From assembly GCA_047722935.1 (NCBI GenBank), contig JBDNZS010000010.1, forward strand, positions 1 through 64,000: DNA of 64,000 nt, read 5' to 3'. The position numbers were made by a program, and so were the translations under genes. Under the pieces are notes generated by a model. It was not told the origin of the DNA. It did not search any database and saw nothing but the letters and a program-made list of their open reading frames with translations. This DNA is from Ethanoligenens sp047722935. GTDB taxonomy: Bacteria; Bacillota; Clostridia; Oscillospirales; Ethanoligenentaceae. Below, one piece after another: positions 53,901-62,920 of this stretch. Numbering within the stretch: the first letter of the stretch is position 1; every line of letters begins with the position of its first letter.

Positions 53901-54689
53901 TCATCCAATATCCGCCGCAGATGGAGCGCCCGAAAACAGAAGCTCCAGCAACTGATGCTTTAGTACCGCGAACTGCGGCGATGTCATATCTTCCGGCGAG
54001 CGTGGACGGGGAATCGGCACTTCAATCTTTGCCTGGATGCGCCCGGGGCGCGGAGAAAAAACATAAATATCATCCGAAAGATACACTGCCTCGTCAATAT
54101 CATGTGTGACAAACAAGATTGTTTTTTTGAAATCCTGCCAGATCTCCAACAACCAGTTTTGCATATGTAACCGCGTCTGTGCGTCCAACGCACCGAATGG
54201 CTCATCCAGCAGCATGATATGCCGGTCATATAGCAATGTGCGCAGCAGTGCCGCGCGCTGCCGCATCCCGCCGGACAGTTCATAAGGATAACTTTTTTCG
54301 AACCCATTCAATCCATATTGCGCCATCAGCGGCAAAGCCCGCTTCACGGATTCCATCCGCGGCACACCACGTATTTCCAGTCCCAAGATGATATTATCCA
54401 AAATACTGCGCCATGGCAGAAGCATATCTTTTTGCAGCATATAGCCAACTGTTCCGGCCCGCCCCACAATATCTTGCCCATTGACCAGTACCTGACCTGC
54501 CGTGGGGCGCAGCAATCCGGCAATGATATGAAACAATGTAGATTTTCCACATCCGCTGGGACCTATTATACTGACAAATCGCCCCTCTTTTACAGAAAAA
54601 TTCACTTTCTGCAAAGCGATAATCTCTTTTCCATCCCTGCGAAAGGTTTTGGTGATGCCCGAAACGACCAATCTGTCTGGTTGCTCCAT
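53901..54689 (-). CDS. ABC transporter ATP-binding protein (SsuB/TauB-like)
   Basis: 262 aa. Walker A GPSGCGKST, Q-loop MLQKDMLLPWRS (the nitrate/sulfonate/taurine type), signature LSGGMRQRAALLRTL, Walker B IMLLDEPFGALD, switch His in VTHDIDEA. ATG 54689 after GGAAAGGAAG; a longer in-frame reading of 43 residues overlaps the promoter region and has no family likeness. First gene of the operon. Confidence 0.92.
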   Translation of the reverse strand: MEQPDRLVVSGITKTFRRDGKEIIALQKVNFSVKEGRFVSIIGPSGCGKSTLFHIIAGLLRPTAGQVLVNGQDIVGRAGTVGYMLQKDMLLPWRSILDNIILGLEIRGVPRMESVKRALPLMAQYGLNGFEKSYPYELSGGMRQRAALLRTLLYDRHIMLLDEPFGALDAQTRLHMQNWLLEIWQDFKKTILFVTHDIDEAVYLSDDIYVFSPRPGRIQAKIEVPIPRPRSPEDMTSPQFAVLKHQLLELLFSGAPSAADIG

Positions 54690-54743
54690 TTGATGCTTCC
54701 TTTCCGCCGGAGAATGACATCTCGGTTTCCTTCTGCCCCGGCT

Positions 54744-54771
54744 ATAGTACTGGGAATTGCCGATAACCCAA
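54744..54771 (-). promoter_or_regulatory. Possible promoter of the SsuBCA-like operon
   Basis: Minus strand: TTGGGT (54771-54766), 16-nt spacer, TACTAT (54749-54744). Moderate fit, and correctly placed between the HPr-like gene's terminator and the ATPase start. Confidence 0.35.
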
Positions 54772-54816
54772 TATATGCCCCCATCTTCTATCCTGACACG
54801 CTTTGAAAAACCGTAC

Positions 54817-54855
54817 AAAAAACGTCCTGCACGGATTTTAAATCCGTGCAGGACG
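54817..54855 (-). terminator. Terminator after the HPr-like gene
   Basis: CGTCCTGCACGGATTT pairs with its exact complement AAATCCGTGCAGGACG; on the minus strand TTTTTT follows. It begins 44 bp after the HPr-like stop. Confidence 0.9.
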
Positions 54856-54899
54856 TAGGTTGCGTCACAGCCTTTTCTGTACTGAAATGCAAAAATGCG

Positions 54900-55130
54900 T
54901 TATTCTACTACAAAAGGCTTGATCTCTTCAAAAAATGTAGATTTTTCATCGGTGCCCGCATTCAACTTAATCGGTTTCGTAAGATCCAGACTAAAAATCC
55001 CCATAATGGATTTCGCATCAATGACATACCGACCAGACGTCAAATCAATCTCGAAATCATATTTAGACACAATGTTGACAAACTTCTTGACGTCGTCAAT
55101 GGTACTCAATGAAATATTTACAGTTGCCAT
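54900..55130 (-). CDS. HPr-like protein without the phosphorylatable histidine
   Basis: 76 aa with the HPr fold pattern. The regulatory region DAKSIMGIFSL aligns with the Ser46 helix of HPr (Ser41 here), and SKYDFEIDL matches the strand after helix 1. The active-site loop GIHARPA is replaced by STIDDVK, so the His15 position is Thr10 and the Arg17 position is Asp12. It cannot pass phosphate in the PTS in the usual way. Like Crh of Bacillus, it could be a regulator phosphorylated only on Ser, but that is inference. AGGAGG ribosome site. Single gene with promoter 55174-55202 and its own terminator. Confidence 0.82.
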   Translation of the reverse strand: MATVNISLSTIDDVKKFVNIVSKYDFEIDLTSGRYVIDAKSIMGIFSLDLTKPIKLNAGTDEKSTFFEEIKPFVVE

Positions 55131-55173
55131 AACAAAATCCTCCTAGCAATAAATCAAATTATAATCTAAGTTT

Positions 55174-55202
55174 AATATAGCAGTCTGCAAAAGGTTAGTC
55201 AA
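55174..55202 (-). promoter_or_regulatory. Predicted promoter of the HPr-like gene
   Basis: Minus strand: TTGACT (55202-55197), 17-nt spacer, TATATT (55179-55174). Confidence 0.7.
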
Positions 55203-55209
55203 CAGGCAA

Positions 55210-55238
55210 TTGTATTTCGTGTGCATTTTTATTATAAT
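55210..55238 (+). promoter_or_regulatory. Predicted promoter of mtaB
   Basis: TTGTAT (55210-55215), 17-nt spacer, TATAAT (55233-55238), back to back with the HPr-like gene's promoter. The leader to the ATG is about 110 nt. Confidence 0.65.
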
Positions 55239-55353
55239 ATACAAAAGAACAGTTTCTATTTTGAGCGTATCCTCAACGTTTTTAGGAATTATTATCTTGA
55301 CGTGTGAGAAAACCCGTTTTTATTTACATGCGCGCCATGCCTGCGGAGGGATC

Positions 55354-56637
55354 ATGAAGGCTGCTTTTTATACACTTGGCTGTAAAGTCAATCAATACGA
55401 GACCCAAATTATGGAGCAATCCCTGCGAGACGCCGGTTTCCAGATCGTGCCGCCCGACGATACAGCGGACGTCCTTGTGGTCAACTCCTGCACAGTAACC
55501 TCCGAAAGCGACCGAAAAACACGACAGATGCTGCGCAAGATGAAAAAAAGAAATCCAGACGCTGTCGCCGTACTCTGTGGCTGCTATGTGCAGGCGTCCC
55601 CGGAAAAAGCCGGTGCCATTGCGGAAGCCGATATCGTAACCGGTGTCCGCGACCGGAGTGGAATTGCGGCTCTGGTGCTGCGATCCATGCAGGAGAAAGG
55701 TCGGTTTACCAACGTTTCAACTTTTGAAAAAGAGGAACCGTTTGAACCAATGCGTGCCCGTGGACTTGACGGGCATACCCGTGCGTTCGTCAAAATTGAG
55801 GACGGCTGTCAGAACTTCTGCACCTACTGCATCATTCCCTTCTCGCGCGGGCCGGTGCGTTCCAAACCGACTAAAGAGATTACGGAGGAACTTGCGGCGT
55901 TGCGGCAGCAAGGCTATGCCGAAGCCGTACTGGTAGGCATCAACCTTTCCGCCTATGGCGGTGACATCGACAGTACACTTGCCGACGCGGTAGAAGCCGC
56001 CGACCGCGCGGGACTGGCGCGTATCCGGCTCGGTTCTCTGTCTCCCTTGGCCATCACTGATGCGTTCATCGCCCGCGCTGCCCGCTGCTCATCCCTCTGT
56101 CCGCATTTCCACCTCTCATTGCAAAGCGGATGCGCTGATACGCTGGCAAGAATGAATCGACGGTACGATCCGGAGGACTTTGCAAATGCCGTTGAAAAAC
56201 TCCGCGCTGCGTTCCCGGACTGCGGCATCACCACCGACATCATCGTTGGGTTCCCTGGCGAGACCGATACGGAATTTTCAGAGTCCATGGACTTTGCGGA
56301 ACAAATCGGTTTTTCGCAGGTGCATGTATTCCCCTACTCCAAGCGGGATGGAACACGCGCCGCCGCAATGGACGGGCAGATATCCAAAGCTGTCAAGGAA
56401 AATCGCGTGCACGCACTGTCGGCGCTTTGCGCACAGACACAGCACGCCTTTTGGCGACGTTTTATTGGCAGGCGCTTGCCGGTCTTATTTGAGCAGCGTA
56501 CACAGAGCGGCCTTTGGGAAGGATTTACGCCCCAATATATCCCGGTTTATGTGCGTGCGGAGCAAGATCTTCATGGCATCCTGCGGGATGTTCACATTGA
56601 GGAAGTCCAGCCAGCGGGCTGTTTTGGGCGGCTTTGA
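55354..56637 (+). CDS. mtaB: tRNA (N6-L-threonylcarbamoyladenosine-37) methylthiotransferase MtaB
   Basis: Radical SAM methylthiotransferase that adds a methylthio group to t6A at position 37 of tRNA, giving ms2t6A. 427 aa. The N-terminal UPF0004 domain holds three auxiliary-cluster cysteines (TLGCKVN, NSCTVT, LCGCY). The radical SAM cluster is Cys152-x3-Cys156-x2-Cys159 in DGCQNFCTYC, and a TRAM domain closes the protein. ATG 55354 is set by GGAGGG; the longer frame upstream crosses the promoter. It acts on the t6A base made with TsaE/TsaB, encoded at 27-28 kb. Confidence 0.93.
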   Translation: MKAAFYTLGCKVNQYETQIMEQSLRDAGFQIVPPDDTADVLVVNSCTVTSESDRKTRQMLRKMKKRNPDAVAVLCGCYVQASPEKAGAIAEADIVTGVRDRSGIAALVLRSMQEKGRFTNVSTFEKEEPFEPMRARGLDGHTRAFVKIEDGCQNFCTYCIIPFSRGPVRSKPTKEITEELAALRQQGYAEAVLVGINLSAYGGDIDSTLADAVEAADRAGLARIRLGSLSPLAITDAFIARAARCSSLCPHFHLSLQSGCADTLARMNRRYDPEDFANAVEKLRAAFPDCGITTDIIVGFPGETDTEFSESMDFAEQIGFSQVHVFPYSKRDGTRAAAMDGQISKAVKENRVHALSALCAQTQHAFWRRFIGRRLPVLFEQRTQSGLWEGFTPQYIPVYVRAEQDLHGILRDVHIEEVQPAGCFGRL

Positions 56638-56669
56638 CTGTTCGTCTTCCCTATCCGATAAAAAAAGTT

Positions 56670-56699
56670 TTGAACGTCCAGTTGTCATTTTCCTATGTT
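56670..56699 (+). promoter_or_regulatory. Possible promoter of purL
   Basis: TTGAAC (56670-56675), 18-nt spacer, TATGTT (56694-56699), 37 nt before the ATG. I do not see a clear PurR box. Confidence 0.4.
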
Positions 56700-56735
56700 G
56701 CGGCTGGATTGCTCTACACAGGAGTTGTATAAAAA

Positions 56736-59700
56736 ATGTCCGTTTATAGAATCTTTGTCGAAAAACGTCCCGCGTTCGCCGTGGAAGCAGCCGGTGTGCT
56801 GGCTGACCTGAAAACATCGCTGAGCCTGAATGATCTGGAAAGTCTTCGCATCTTAAACCGGTACGATGTAGAAGGTATTTCCGAGGAAACGTTTGTGGCG
56901 GCAAAACCGACTGTCTTCTCCGAGCCACAGGTGGATGTCACATCTTTGGAACCGGTGCCGCCCGCGAAAAATGAACGCATTTTCGCCATCGAATATTTGC
57001 CCGGGCAATTCGACCAGCGCGCCGACTCCTGCGCACAGTGTATAGCGCTGCTGACACAAGGTGAAAAACCCGCTGTGAGAACGGCGCGTGTTTTCATCTT
57101 GCGCGGCGCCTTTGACAACAAGACGTTTGAAAAGATCAAAGCCTACCTCATCAACCCGGTGGAATGCCGTGAAGCGTCTCTTGAAAAGCCGGAGACACTT
57201 GCGGAGCAGTACGAATTGCCCGGCAAAGTCAAAATCCTGAAAAATTTTTGTGCACTCAACCGCGAACAACAGAAAGAGTTTGCCCAACATTTCGGGTTAG
57301 CTATGGATGTGGACGATATTGAGTTCTGCCGCCAATATTTCAGCGAAACGGAAAAACGTGACCCGACCGTGACCGAATTACGCATGATCGACACCTATTG
57401 GAGCGATCACTGCCGTCACACCACGTTTTCAACAGAACTGGACGATATACAGATTGAACCGGATTATATACAAAAAACCTTTAAGAAATATATGGCCTGC
57501 CGTAATCAGTTCTATGCCAACCGGACAAAACCGATCACACTGATGGATATCGCTACCATGGGCGCACGAAAATTAAAAGCCGACGGCGCGTTGCCTGCTC
57601 TTGACGAATCTGAGGAGATCAACGCCTGCTCGGTGAAAATCAAGGCAGACGTAGGCGGCACAGAAGAAGACTGGCTGCTTATGTTTAAAAATGAGACGCA
57701 CAACCACCCGACCGAGATCGAACCATTCGGCGGCGCGGCCACTTGTCTGGGCGGTGCCATCCGTGACCCGCTTTCCGGACGCTCTTATGTTTATCAGGCC
57801 ATGCGGGTAACGGGTGCGGCCGATCCACGCGTCCCCGTCGAAAAAACATTGCCCGGCAAATTACCACAGCGCAAAATCACACTGGGCGCGGCTGGGGGCT
57901 ACAGCTCTTACGGCAACCAGATCGGCCTTGCCACCGGGCAGGTTAGTGAGCTCTACCATCCCGGCTATGTGGCAAAACGCTTAGAGACCGGTGCGGTCGT
58001 AGGTGCCGCACCTGCCGCGAATGTAGTACGGGAACGCCCGCAACCCGGCGATGTAGTCATCCTGTTGGGTGGACGCACCGGGCGCGACGGCATGGGTGGT
58101 GCAACCGGTTCCTCTAAATCCCACACCCTCAAATCGCTTGCCAATTGCGGCGCCGAGGTGCAAAAAGGCAATCCGCCCGAAGAACGGAAGATTCAACGGC
58201 TGTTCCGCAACCCGGAAGCAACCCGGCTCATCAAACGCTGCAACGACTTCGGCGCGGGTGGTGTGTCGGTCGCCATCGGCGAGCTCGCTGACGGTCTGGA
58301 TATCAATTTGAACGCTGTCCCCCGTAAATATGAGGGCCTGGACGGTACGGAGCTGGCCATATCGGAATCGCAGGAACGCATGGCTGTTGTCGTAGCTGAA
58401 AAAGATGTAGACATTTTCATCCAAAAAGCACAGGCAGAAAACCTGGAAGCCACCGTGGTCGCACAGGTGACAGAAGAGCCCCGCTTACGGATGTACTGGA
58501 ACGACACCTGCATCGCGGACGTTTCGCGCGAATTCTTAAACTCCAATGGTGCATCCAAACATGCCCGCGCAACGATAGACTCTCCAGATCTTTCAGGGCT
58601 GTACCTCGCGCCGCCGGTGCATGATCTGGGCAGACAATGGCGGGAAATGCTGGGTGATTTGAACGTCTGCTCACAAAAAGGGTTGGGCGACCGCTTTGAC
58701 TCAACCATCGGTGGGGCGACTGTCCTGCTGCCCTACGGCGGCAAACATCAGCTTACGCCAGCACAGGCCATGGCTGCCAAACTGCCGGTACCGCAAGGCG
58801 ACACCACCACCTGTTCGTTAATGTCTTGGGGCTGCAACCCCTATATTGCGGAGACCAGTCCCTATCATGCGGGTGTGATTGCGGTCGTGGAATCGGTTGC
58901 GCGCCTGATTGCCAGCGGCGGCAGTCTGAAACAGACCTGGCTCTCGTTTCAGGAATTTTTTGAGCGGCTGCGCGACGAACCCGCCCGCTGGGGCAAACCT
59001 CTGGCGGCGCTGCTCGGCGCATTCGAGGCACAGCTTGGTCTGAAACTGGCCGCTATAGGCGGCAAAGATTCCATGTCCGGCTCGTTCGAAAAACTGGATG
59101 TGCCGCCGACCATCATCTCATTTGCCTGCGGTGCATCCAGCGCGCAACGCGTCCTCTCGCCGGAATTCAAGGTGCCTGGGGACAAGCTGGTGCTGCTCAA
59201 GCCCAAATACGACCGCAACGGTTTGCCAGTTTTTGGCGACCTGCGCCGTCTATTTACAAAAGTAGAGCGACTGATCGCCACCCGCAAAGTACGAGCTGCG
59301 TGGGCACTTTCCACCGGCGGTGTCGCCGAAGGCATCACCAAAATGGCACTCGGCAACGGCATTGGTTTCTCGGCGGATCACGGGCTGAACGACAGCACCC
59401 TCTTTGACCAGTGCTATGGCGGATTTCTTTTGGAAGCAGAGCCGCGGGCATTTGTTGGCGGCAAGATTATTGGACATTTGACCGACCAACCGGCTATTGA
59501 AATTGGCGCACTCTCCCTACCACTGAAGGAACTGGAACAAGCATGGACAGAGCCATTGGAAGATATTTTCCCGACTAAAACAAAAACCAACACGCCTGCC
59601 GCCAAAACATATACCTGCTCCGCACGCACCAAACAGAAACCTGCGGCACGCCTTTCCTCCCCCCGCGTACTGATTCCGGTTTTCCCGGGCACCAACTGCG

Positions 59701-60458
59701 AATATGACGCGGCACGCAAATTTACAGAAGCCGGCGCAACCTGCGAAACATTTGTTATCCGCAACCTAAGCGCCAACTACATCGCCGAATCGGTTCTTGC
59801 TTTTGAAAAAAGCATCCAAAACAGCCAGATCATCATGATTCCAGGTGGTTTTTCCGGTGGTGACGAGCCGGACGGCTCCGGCAAATTCATTACGGCCTTT
59901 TTCCGTAACCCGCGCATTAAGGATGCGGTAGCAAATCTGCTGGGCCAACGCGACGGTTTGATGCTCGGCATCTGCAATGGATTCCAAGCACTGATTAAAC
60001 TGGGACTGGTGCCTTACGGCGAGATTCGTGGAATGGATGCGGAATGCCCGACTCTTACGTTCAATTCCATCGGGCGTCATCAATCCACCATGGTGCGCAC
60101 CCGGATTTCCTCCGTCCAATCACCGTGGATGTCCTATTGCAATCCAGGCGATGTCTATACCATCCCGGTTTCCCACGGGGAGGGTCGGTTCGTTGCCACT
60201 CCAGAAGTTCTCGCACAACTGGAGAAAAACGGACAAATTGCGACCCAATATGTCGATGACAACGGTCATCCGTCCAACGATATCTCGTTCAATCCAAACG
60301 CTTCGGTGGATGCGATAGAGGGTATCTTTTCCCCGGATGGTCGTGTCTTCGGCAAAATGGGGCATAGCGAACGCTGTGGAAAATATGTCAGTAAAAACAT
60401 CGACGGATTAAAAGATCAGCCTATTTTCCGGGCTGGTGTGGATTATTTCGCTCTATAA
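56736..60458 (+). CDS. purL: Phosphoribosylformylglycinamidine synthase, single-chain PurL
   Basis: Makes FGAM from FGAR, glutamine and ATP in purine synthesis. 1240 aa, a fused large-type enzyme; the Bacillus three-part PurS/PurQ/PurL is not used. An N-terminal PurS-like part, a linker with the signature DTYWSDHCRHTTFSTEL (about 217), two AIRS-type halves (ATP-site phrases NETHNHPTEIEPFGGAATC and GGVSVAIGELADGL) and a C-terminal glutaminase (about 975-1240) with nucleophile LGICNGFQAL and a GEGRF segment are in order. ATG after GGAG. Single gene with a very stable terminator. No other pur gene is adjacent, apart from guaA 33 kb away. Confidence 0.96.
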   Translation: MSVYRIFVEKRPAFAVEAAGVLADLKTSLSLNDLESLRILNRYDVEGISEETFVAAKPTVFSEPQVDVTSLEPVPPAKNERIFAIEYLPGQFDQRADSCAQCIALLTQGEKPAVRTARVFILRGAFDNKTFEKIKAYLINPVECREASLEKPETLAEQYELPGKVKILKNFCALNREQQKEFAQHFGLAMDVDDIEFCRQYFSETEKRDPTVTELRMIDTYWSDHCRHTTFSTELDDIQIEPDYIQKTFKKYMACRNQFYANRTKPITLMDIATMGARKLKADGALPALDESEEINACSVKIKADVGGTEEDWLLMFKNETHNHPTEIEPFGGAATCLGGAIRDPLSGRSYVYQAMRVTGAADPRVPVEKTLPGKLPQRKITLGAAGGYSSYGNQIGLATGQVSELYHPGYVAKRLETGAVVGAAPAANVVRERPQPGDVVILLGGRTGRDGMGGATGSSKSHTLKSLANCGAEVQKGNPPEERKIQRLFRNPEATRLIKRCNDFGAGGVSVAIGELADGLDINLNAVPRKYEGLDGTELAISESQERMAVVVAEKDVDIFIQKAQAENLEATVVAQVTEEPRLRMYWNDTCIADVSREFLNSNGASKHARATIDSPDLSGLYLAPPVHDLGRQWREMLGDLNVCSQKGLGDRFDSTIGGATVLLPYGGKHQLTPAQAMAAKLPVPQGDTTTCSLMSWGCNPYIAETSPYHAGVIAVVESVARLIASGGSLKQTWLSFQEFFERLRDEPARWGKPLAALLGAFEAQLGLKLAAIGGKDSMSGSFEKLDVPPTIISFACGASSAQRVLSPEFKVPGDKLVLLKPKYDRNGLPVFGDLRRLFTKVERLIATRKVRAAWALSTGGVAEGITKMALGNGIGFSADHGLNDSTLFDQCYGGFLLEAEPRAFVGGKIIGHLTDQPAIEIGALSLPLKELEQAWTEPLEDIFPTKTKTNTPAAKTYTCSARTKQKPAARLSSPRVLIPVFPGTNCEYDAARKFTEAGATCETFVIRNLSANYIAESVLAFEKSIQNSQIIMIPGGFSGGDEPDGSGKFITAFFRNPRIKDAVANLLGQRDGLMLGICNGFQALIKLGLVPYGEIRGMDAECPTLTFNSIGRHQSTMVRTRISSVQSPWMSYCNPGDVYTIPVSHGEGRFVATPEVLAQLEKNGQIATQYVDDNGHPSNDISFNPNASVDAIEGIFSPDGRVFGKMGHSERCGKYVSKNIDGLKDQPIFRAGVDYFAL

Positions 60459-60475
60459 AGTCATACCCCTGCGAT

Positions 60476-60518
60476 ACAACAACGCCCAAGCGGTAAGATA
60501 CCGCTTGGGCGTTGTTGT
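60476..60518. terminator. Bidirectional terminator between purL and metH
   Basis: A perfect 20-bp stem (60476-60495 with 60499-60518) and an AGA loop lie between the two convergent stops. Confidence 0.9.
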
Positions 60519-60536
60519 ATCGTAAACACGTTCTAT

Positions 60537-62915
60537 TCAGATGCCAGCGTTTGCAAACAGCAGTTCCGCGTAGTGCACCGCACCCATGGCATCCTTGGCA
60601 TAAAAATCTGCGCCAATCTGGTCTGCGTATTCCGCATTGAGAACCGCGCCACCAACCATAATCTTGCATTTTGGCACATTTTGCCGCAGTTGGCGAATGG
60701 TCTCCGCCATGTTTTCCACCGTTGTGGTCATCAGCGCGCTAAGTCCCACCAGCTTGACACGTTCCTTCTGCGCAATTTCTACCACGTCGCTGGGCGGCAC
60801 ATTTTTCCCGAGATCTATGACTTCATAACTGTAATTCTGGAGCAGAATTTTCACGATGTTTTTTCCGATATCGTGAATATCCCCTTTGACTGTTGCCAAA
60901 ATGACTTTGGCCTTTTGGGCTTTCTGTTCCCCCGCATCCATTTTCTCGCGGAGTACTTCAAATGCCGCACGCGCCGCTTCCGCACTCATTAACAATTGCG
61001 GCAAGAACAAAGTTCCGATTTCAAAATCGTGCCCCACCCGGTCAAGTGCGGGGATTAGATTCTTTTCAATAATATCCAGCGGCCGTTCCTTTTCCGCCAG
61101 TCTCTTTGCCGCATCCGAAGCGCTGGTTTTCAATCCGGTCACGATGGCGTCGAATAAGGACACAGCTTCCCCATTGGTCGGAGGAGTGGGCTTTGACTGC
61201 TGCCCGCCATACGCCGCAATATAATCCATGCATTGCTTGTCCTTACCTGACAAGGCGCGGTATGCACGGTACACATCCATCATGCCCTGCGATTTTGGGT
61301 TGATGATCGCGGCATCCAATCCGCGCTGCAAAGCCATAGTGAAAAAGGCGGCATTCAGTTTTTCACGTTCCGGCAAACCAAACGCGACATTTGAAACTCC
61401 CAAGGAGGTGCGAAGCCCCAACTCCTGCCGGATGCGTTCCAACGCCTCCAGCGTAACGGCGGCATTTTCCTGACCGGCGCTGATCGTCATGACCAACGTA
61501 TCAACCAGCAGGTTCTCCGGGCCAATACCGTAAGATGCAGCGGTCTCCATAATTTTGCGGGCAACAGCCACACGCCCCTCGGCTGTGGGTGGGATTCCAT
61601 TCTCGTCCAAGGTAAGTGCAACCACCACACCGCCATATTTTTTGACAAGCGGAAAAATGGAATGCATCGATTCCTCTTTGCCGTTGACTGAATTGATGAG
61701 CGCTTTTCCACTGTACAGCCGCAGCGCTTTCTCCATTGCTTCCGGGGAAGAGGTATCAATCTGCAAAGGAATATCCACTACGCCCTGTAAAGCCGACACC
61801 ACTTGCTCCATCATGGCTGGTTCATCCAGCTCAGGCAGACCTACATTGACATCAAGCACGTGCGCGCCAAGCTGCATCTGCTCGATGCCTTGCTGCAGGA
61901 TATAATCGATATCGCCATCCCGCAAGGCCTGTTTCAATCGCGATTTACCGGTGGGATTGATGCGCTCACCGATCAACACCGGCGCAGTCTCTCCGAACAC
62001 AACTGCTTTGGCATACGACGAGATCACCGTGCGTTTTTTATTGACCAGCGGCACAGGTGTGATGTCCTTGCAGGCCTGCACCTCGGCGGCGGTATAATCC
62101 GGTGTGGTACCGCAGCAGCCGCCGATGATCCATGCCCCGCCAAGAGCAATCTCCCGCATCTCCGCGGCGAATTCTTCCGGCTTGATTGTGTAAATGGTTT
62201 GACCATTCCTCGTTTGTGGCAGCCCGGCGTTCGGGTTAATGATGACCGGCACCGATGCACATTCCAGTACGGCTGGCAAAAGGCGGCGCATCAAATCCGG
62301 TCCGAACCCGCAATTAAGGCCGAGCGCGTCCACGCCCAAGCCTTCCAGTAACGCCACCGCTGCGGGAATGTCTCCGCCTGTCAGCAGTTTCCCCTTGTCA
62401 TCTGAAACCAGCGTGGCAAACACCGGCAGATTTGTCCGCTCTTTCGCAGCCAATACAGCGGCTTTGCACTCATACGTATCGGTCATTGTTTCAATTAAGA
62501 TGAGGTCGGCGCCCGCCTTTTCACCGATAGCCGCCGCTTCACCGAAAATTTTCACCGCCAGTTCAAACGGCAGATCACCCAAAGGCTCCATCAGTTTCCC
62601 GGTAGGACCGATGTCCATTGCCACCAGGCCGCCTTCCCCCGCCGCCTCTTTTGCCACCCGAACGCCTTCGGTGATGACCTGTTCCAAAACACCGATTTCC
62701 TGATATTTGAATCGGTTGGCGCCAAATGTGTTGGTCTTGATGATTTCTGCACCCGCGGCACGGTATGCGCTATGGATCTTAAATATGATATCCCGGTGCG
62801 TCAAATTCCATAGCTCGGGCTGCTCCCCTGGCGCAAGTCCGTTCGCTTGCAGCATCGTACCCATCCCGCCATCGAAAAAGACAATCCGTTTTCCTATATC
62901 CTCTAAAACACGCAT
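60537..62915 (-). CDS. metH: Cobalamin-dependent methionine synthase MetH (without activation domain)
   Basis: Transfers the methyl group of 5-methyl-THF through cob(I)alamin to homocysteine. 792 aa. Homocysteine domain (about 1-290) with zinc cysteines in LNCGFG and GGCCGT; pterin-binding domain (about 310-570) with GERINPTGK; cap domain (about 590-665); B12-binding domain (about 670-792) with DIHDIGKNIV, whose His coordinates cobalt. The C-terminal reactivation domain of E. coli MetH (1227 aa) is missing, but is supplied by the next gene upstream. ATG with AAAGGA. Operon metF-reactivation protein-metH. Confidence 0.95.
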   Translation of the reverse strand: MRVLEDIGKRIVFFDGGMGTMLQANGLAPGEQPELWNLTHRDIIFKIHSAYRAAGAEIIKTNTFGANRFKYQEIGVLEQVITEGVRVAKEAAGEGGLVAMDIGPTGKLMEPLGDLPFELAVKIFGEAAAIGEKAGADLILIETMTDTYECKAAVLAAKERTNLPVFATLVSDDKGKLLTGGDIPAAVALLEGLGVDALGLNCGFGPDLMRRLLPAVLECASVPVIINPNAGLPQTRNGQTIYTIKPEEFAAEMREIALGGAWIIGGCCGTTPDYTAAEVQACKDITPVPLVNKKRTVISSYAKAVVFGETAPVLIGERINPTGKSRLKQALRDGDIDYILQQGIEQMQLGAHVLDVNVGLPELDEPAMMEQVVSALQGVVDIPLQIDTSSPEAMEKALRLYSGKALINSVNGKEESMHSIFPLVKKYGGVVVALTLDENGIPPTAEGRVAVARKIMETAASYGIGPENLLVDTLVMTISAGQENAAVTLEALERIRQELGLRTSLGVSNVAFGLPEREKLNAAFFTMALQRGLDAAIINPKSQGMMDVYRAYRALSGKDKQCMDYIAAYGGQQSKPTPPTNGEAVSLFDAIVTGLKTSASDAAKRLAEKERPLDIIEKNLIPALDRVGHDFEIGTLFLPQLLMSAEAARAAFEVLREKMDAGEQKAQKAKVILATVKGDIHDIGKNIVKILLQNYSYEVIDLGKNVPPSDVVEIAQKERVKLVGLSALMTTTVENMAETIRQLRQNVPKCKIMVGGAVLNAEYADQIGADFYAKDAMGAVHYAELLFANAGI

Positions 62916-62920
62916 CGTTT

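Noticed and set aside
54690..54816. TPP riboswitch before the SsuABC-like operon
   Set aside because: A CCGAGA-like string is present, but the conserved CUGAGA, ACCUGAUC and GGGAA elements are not found in order.
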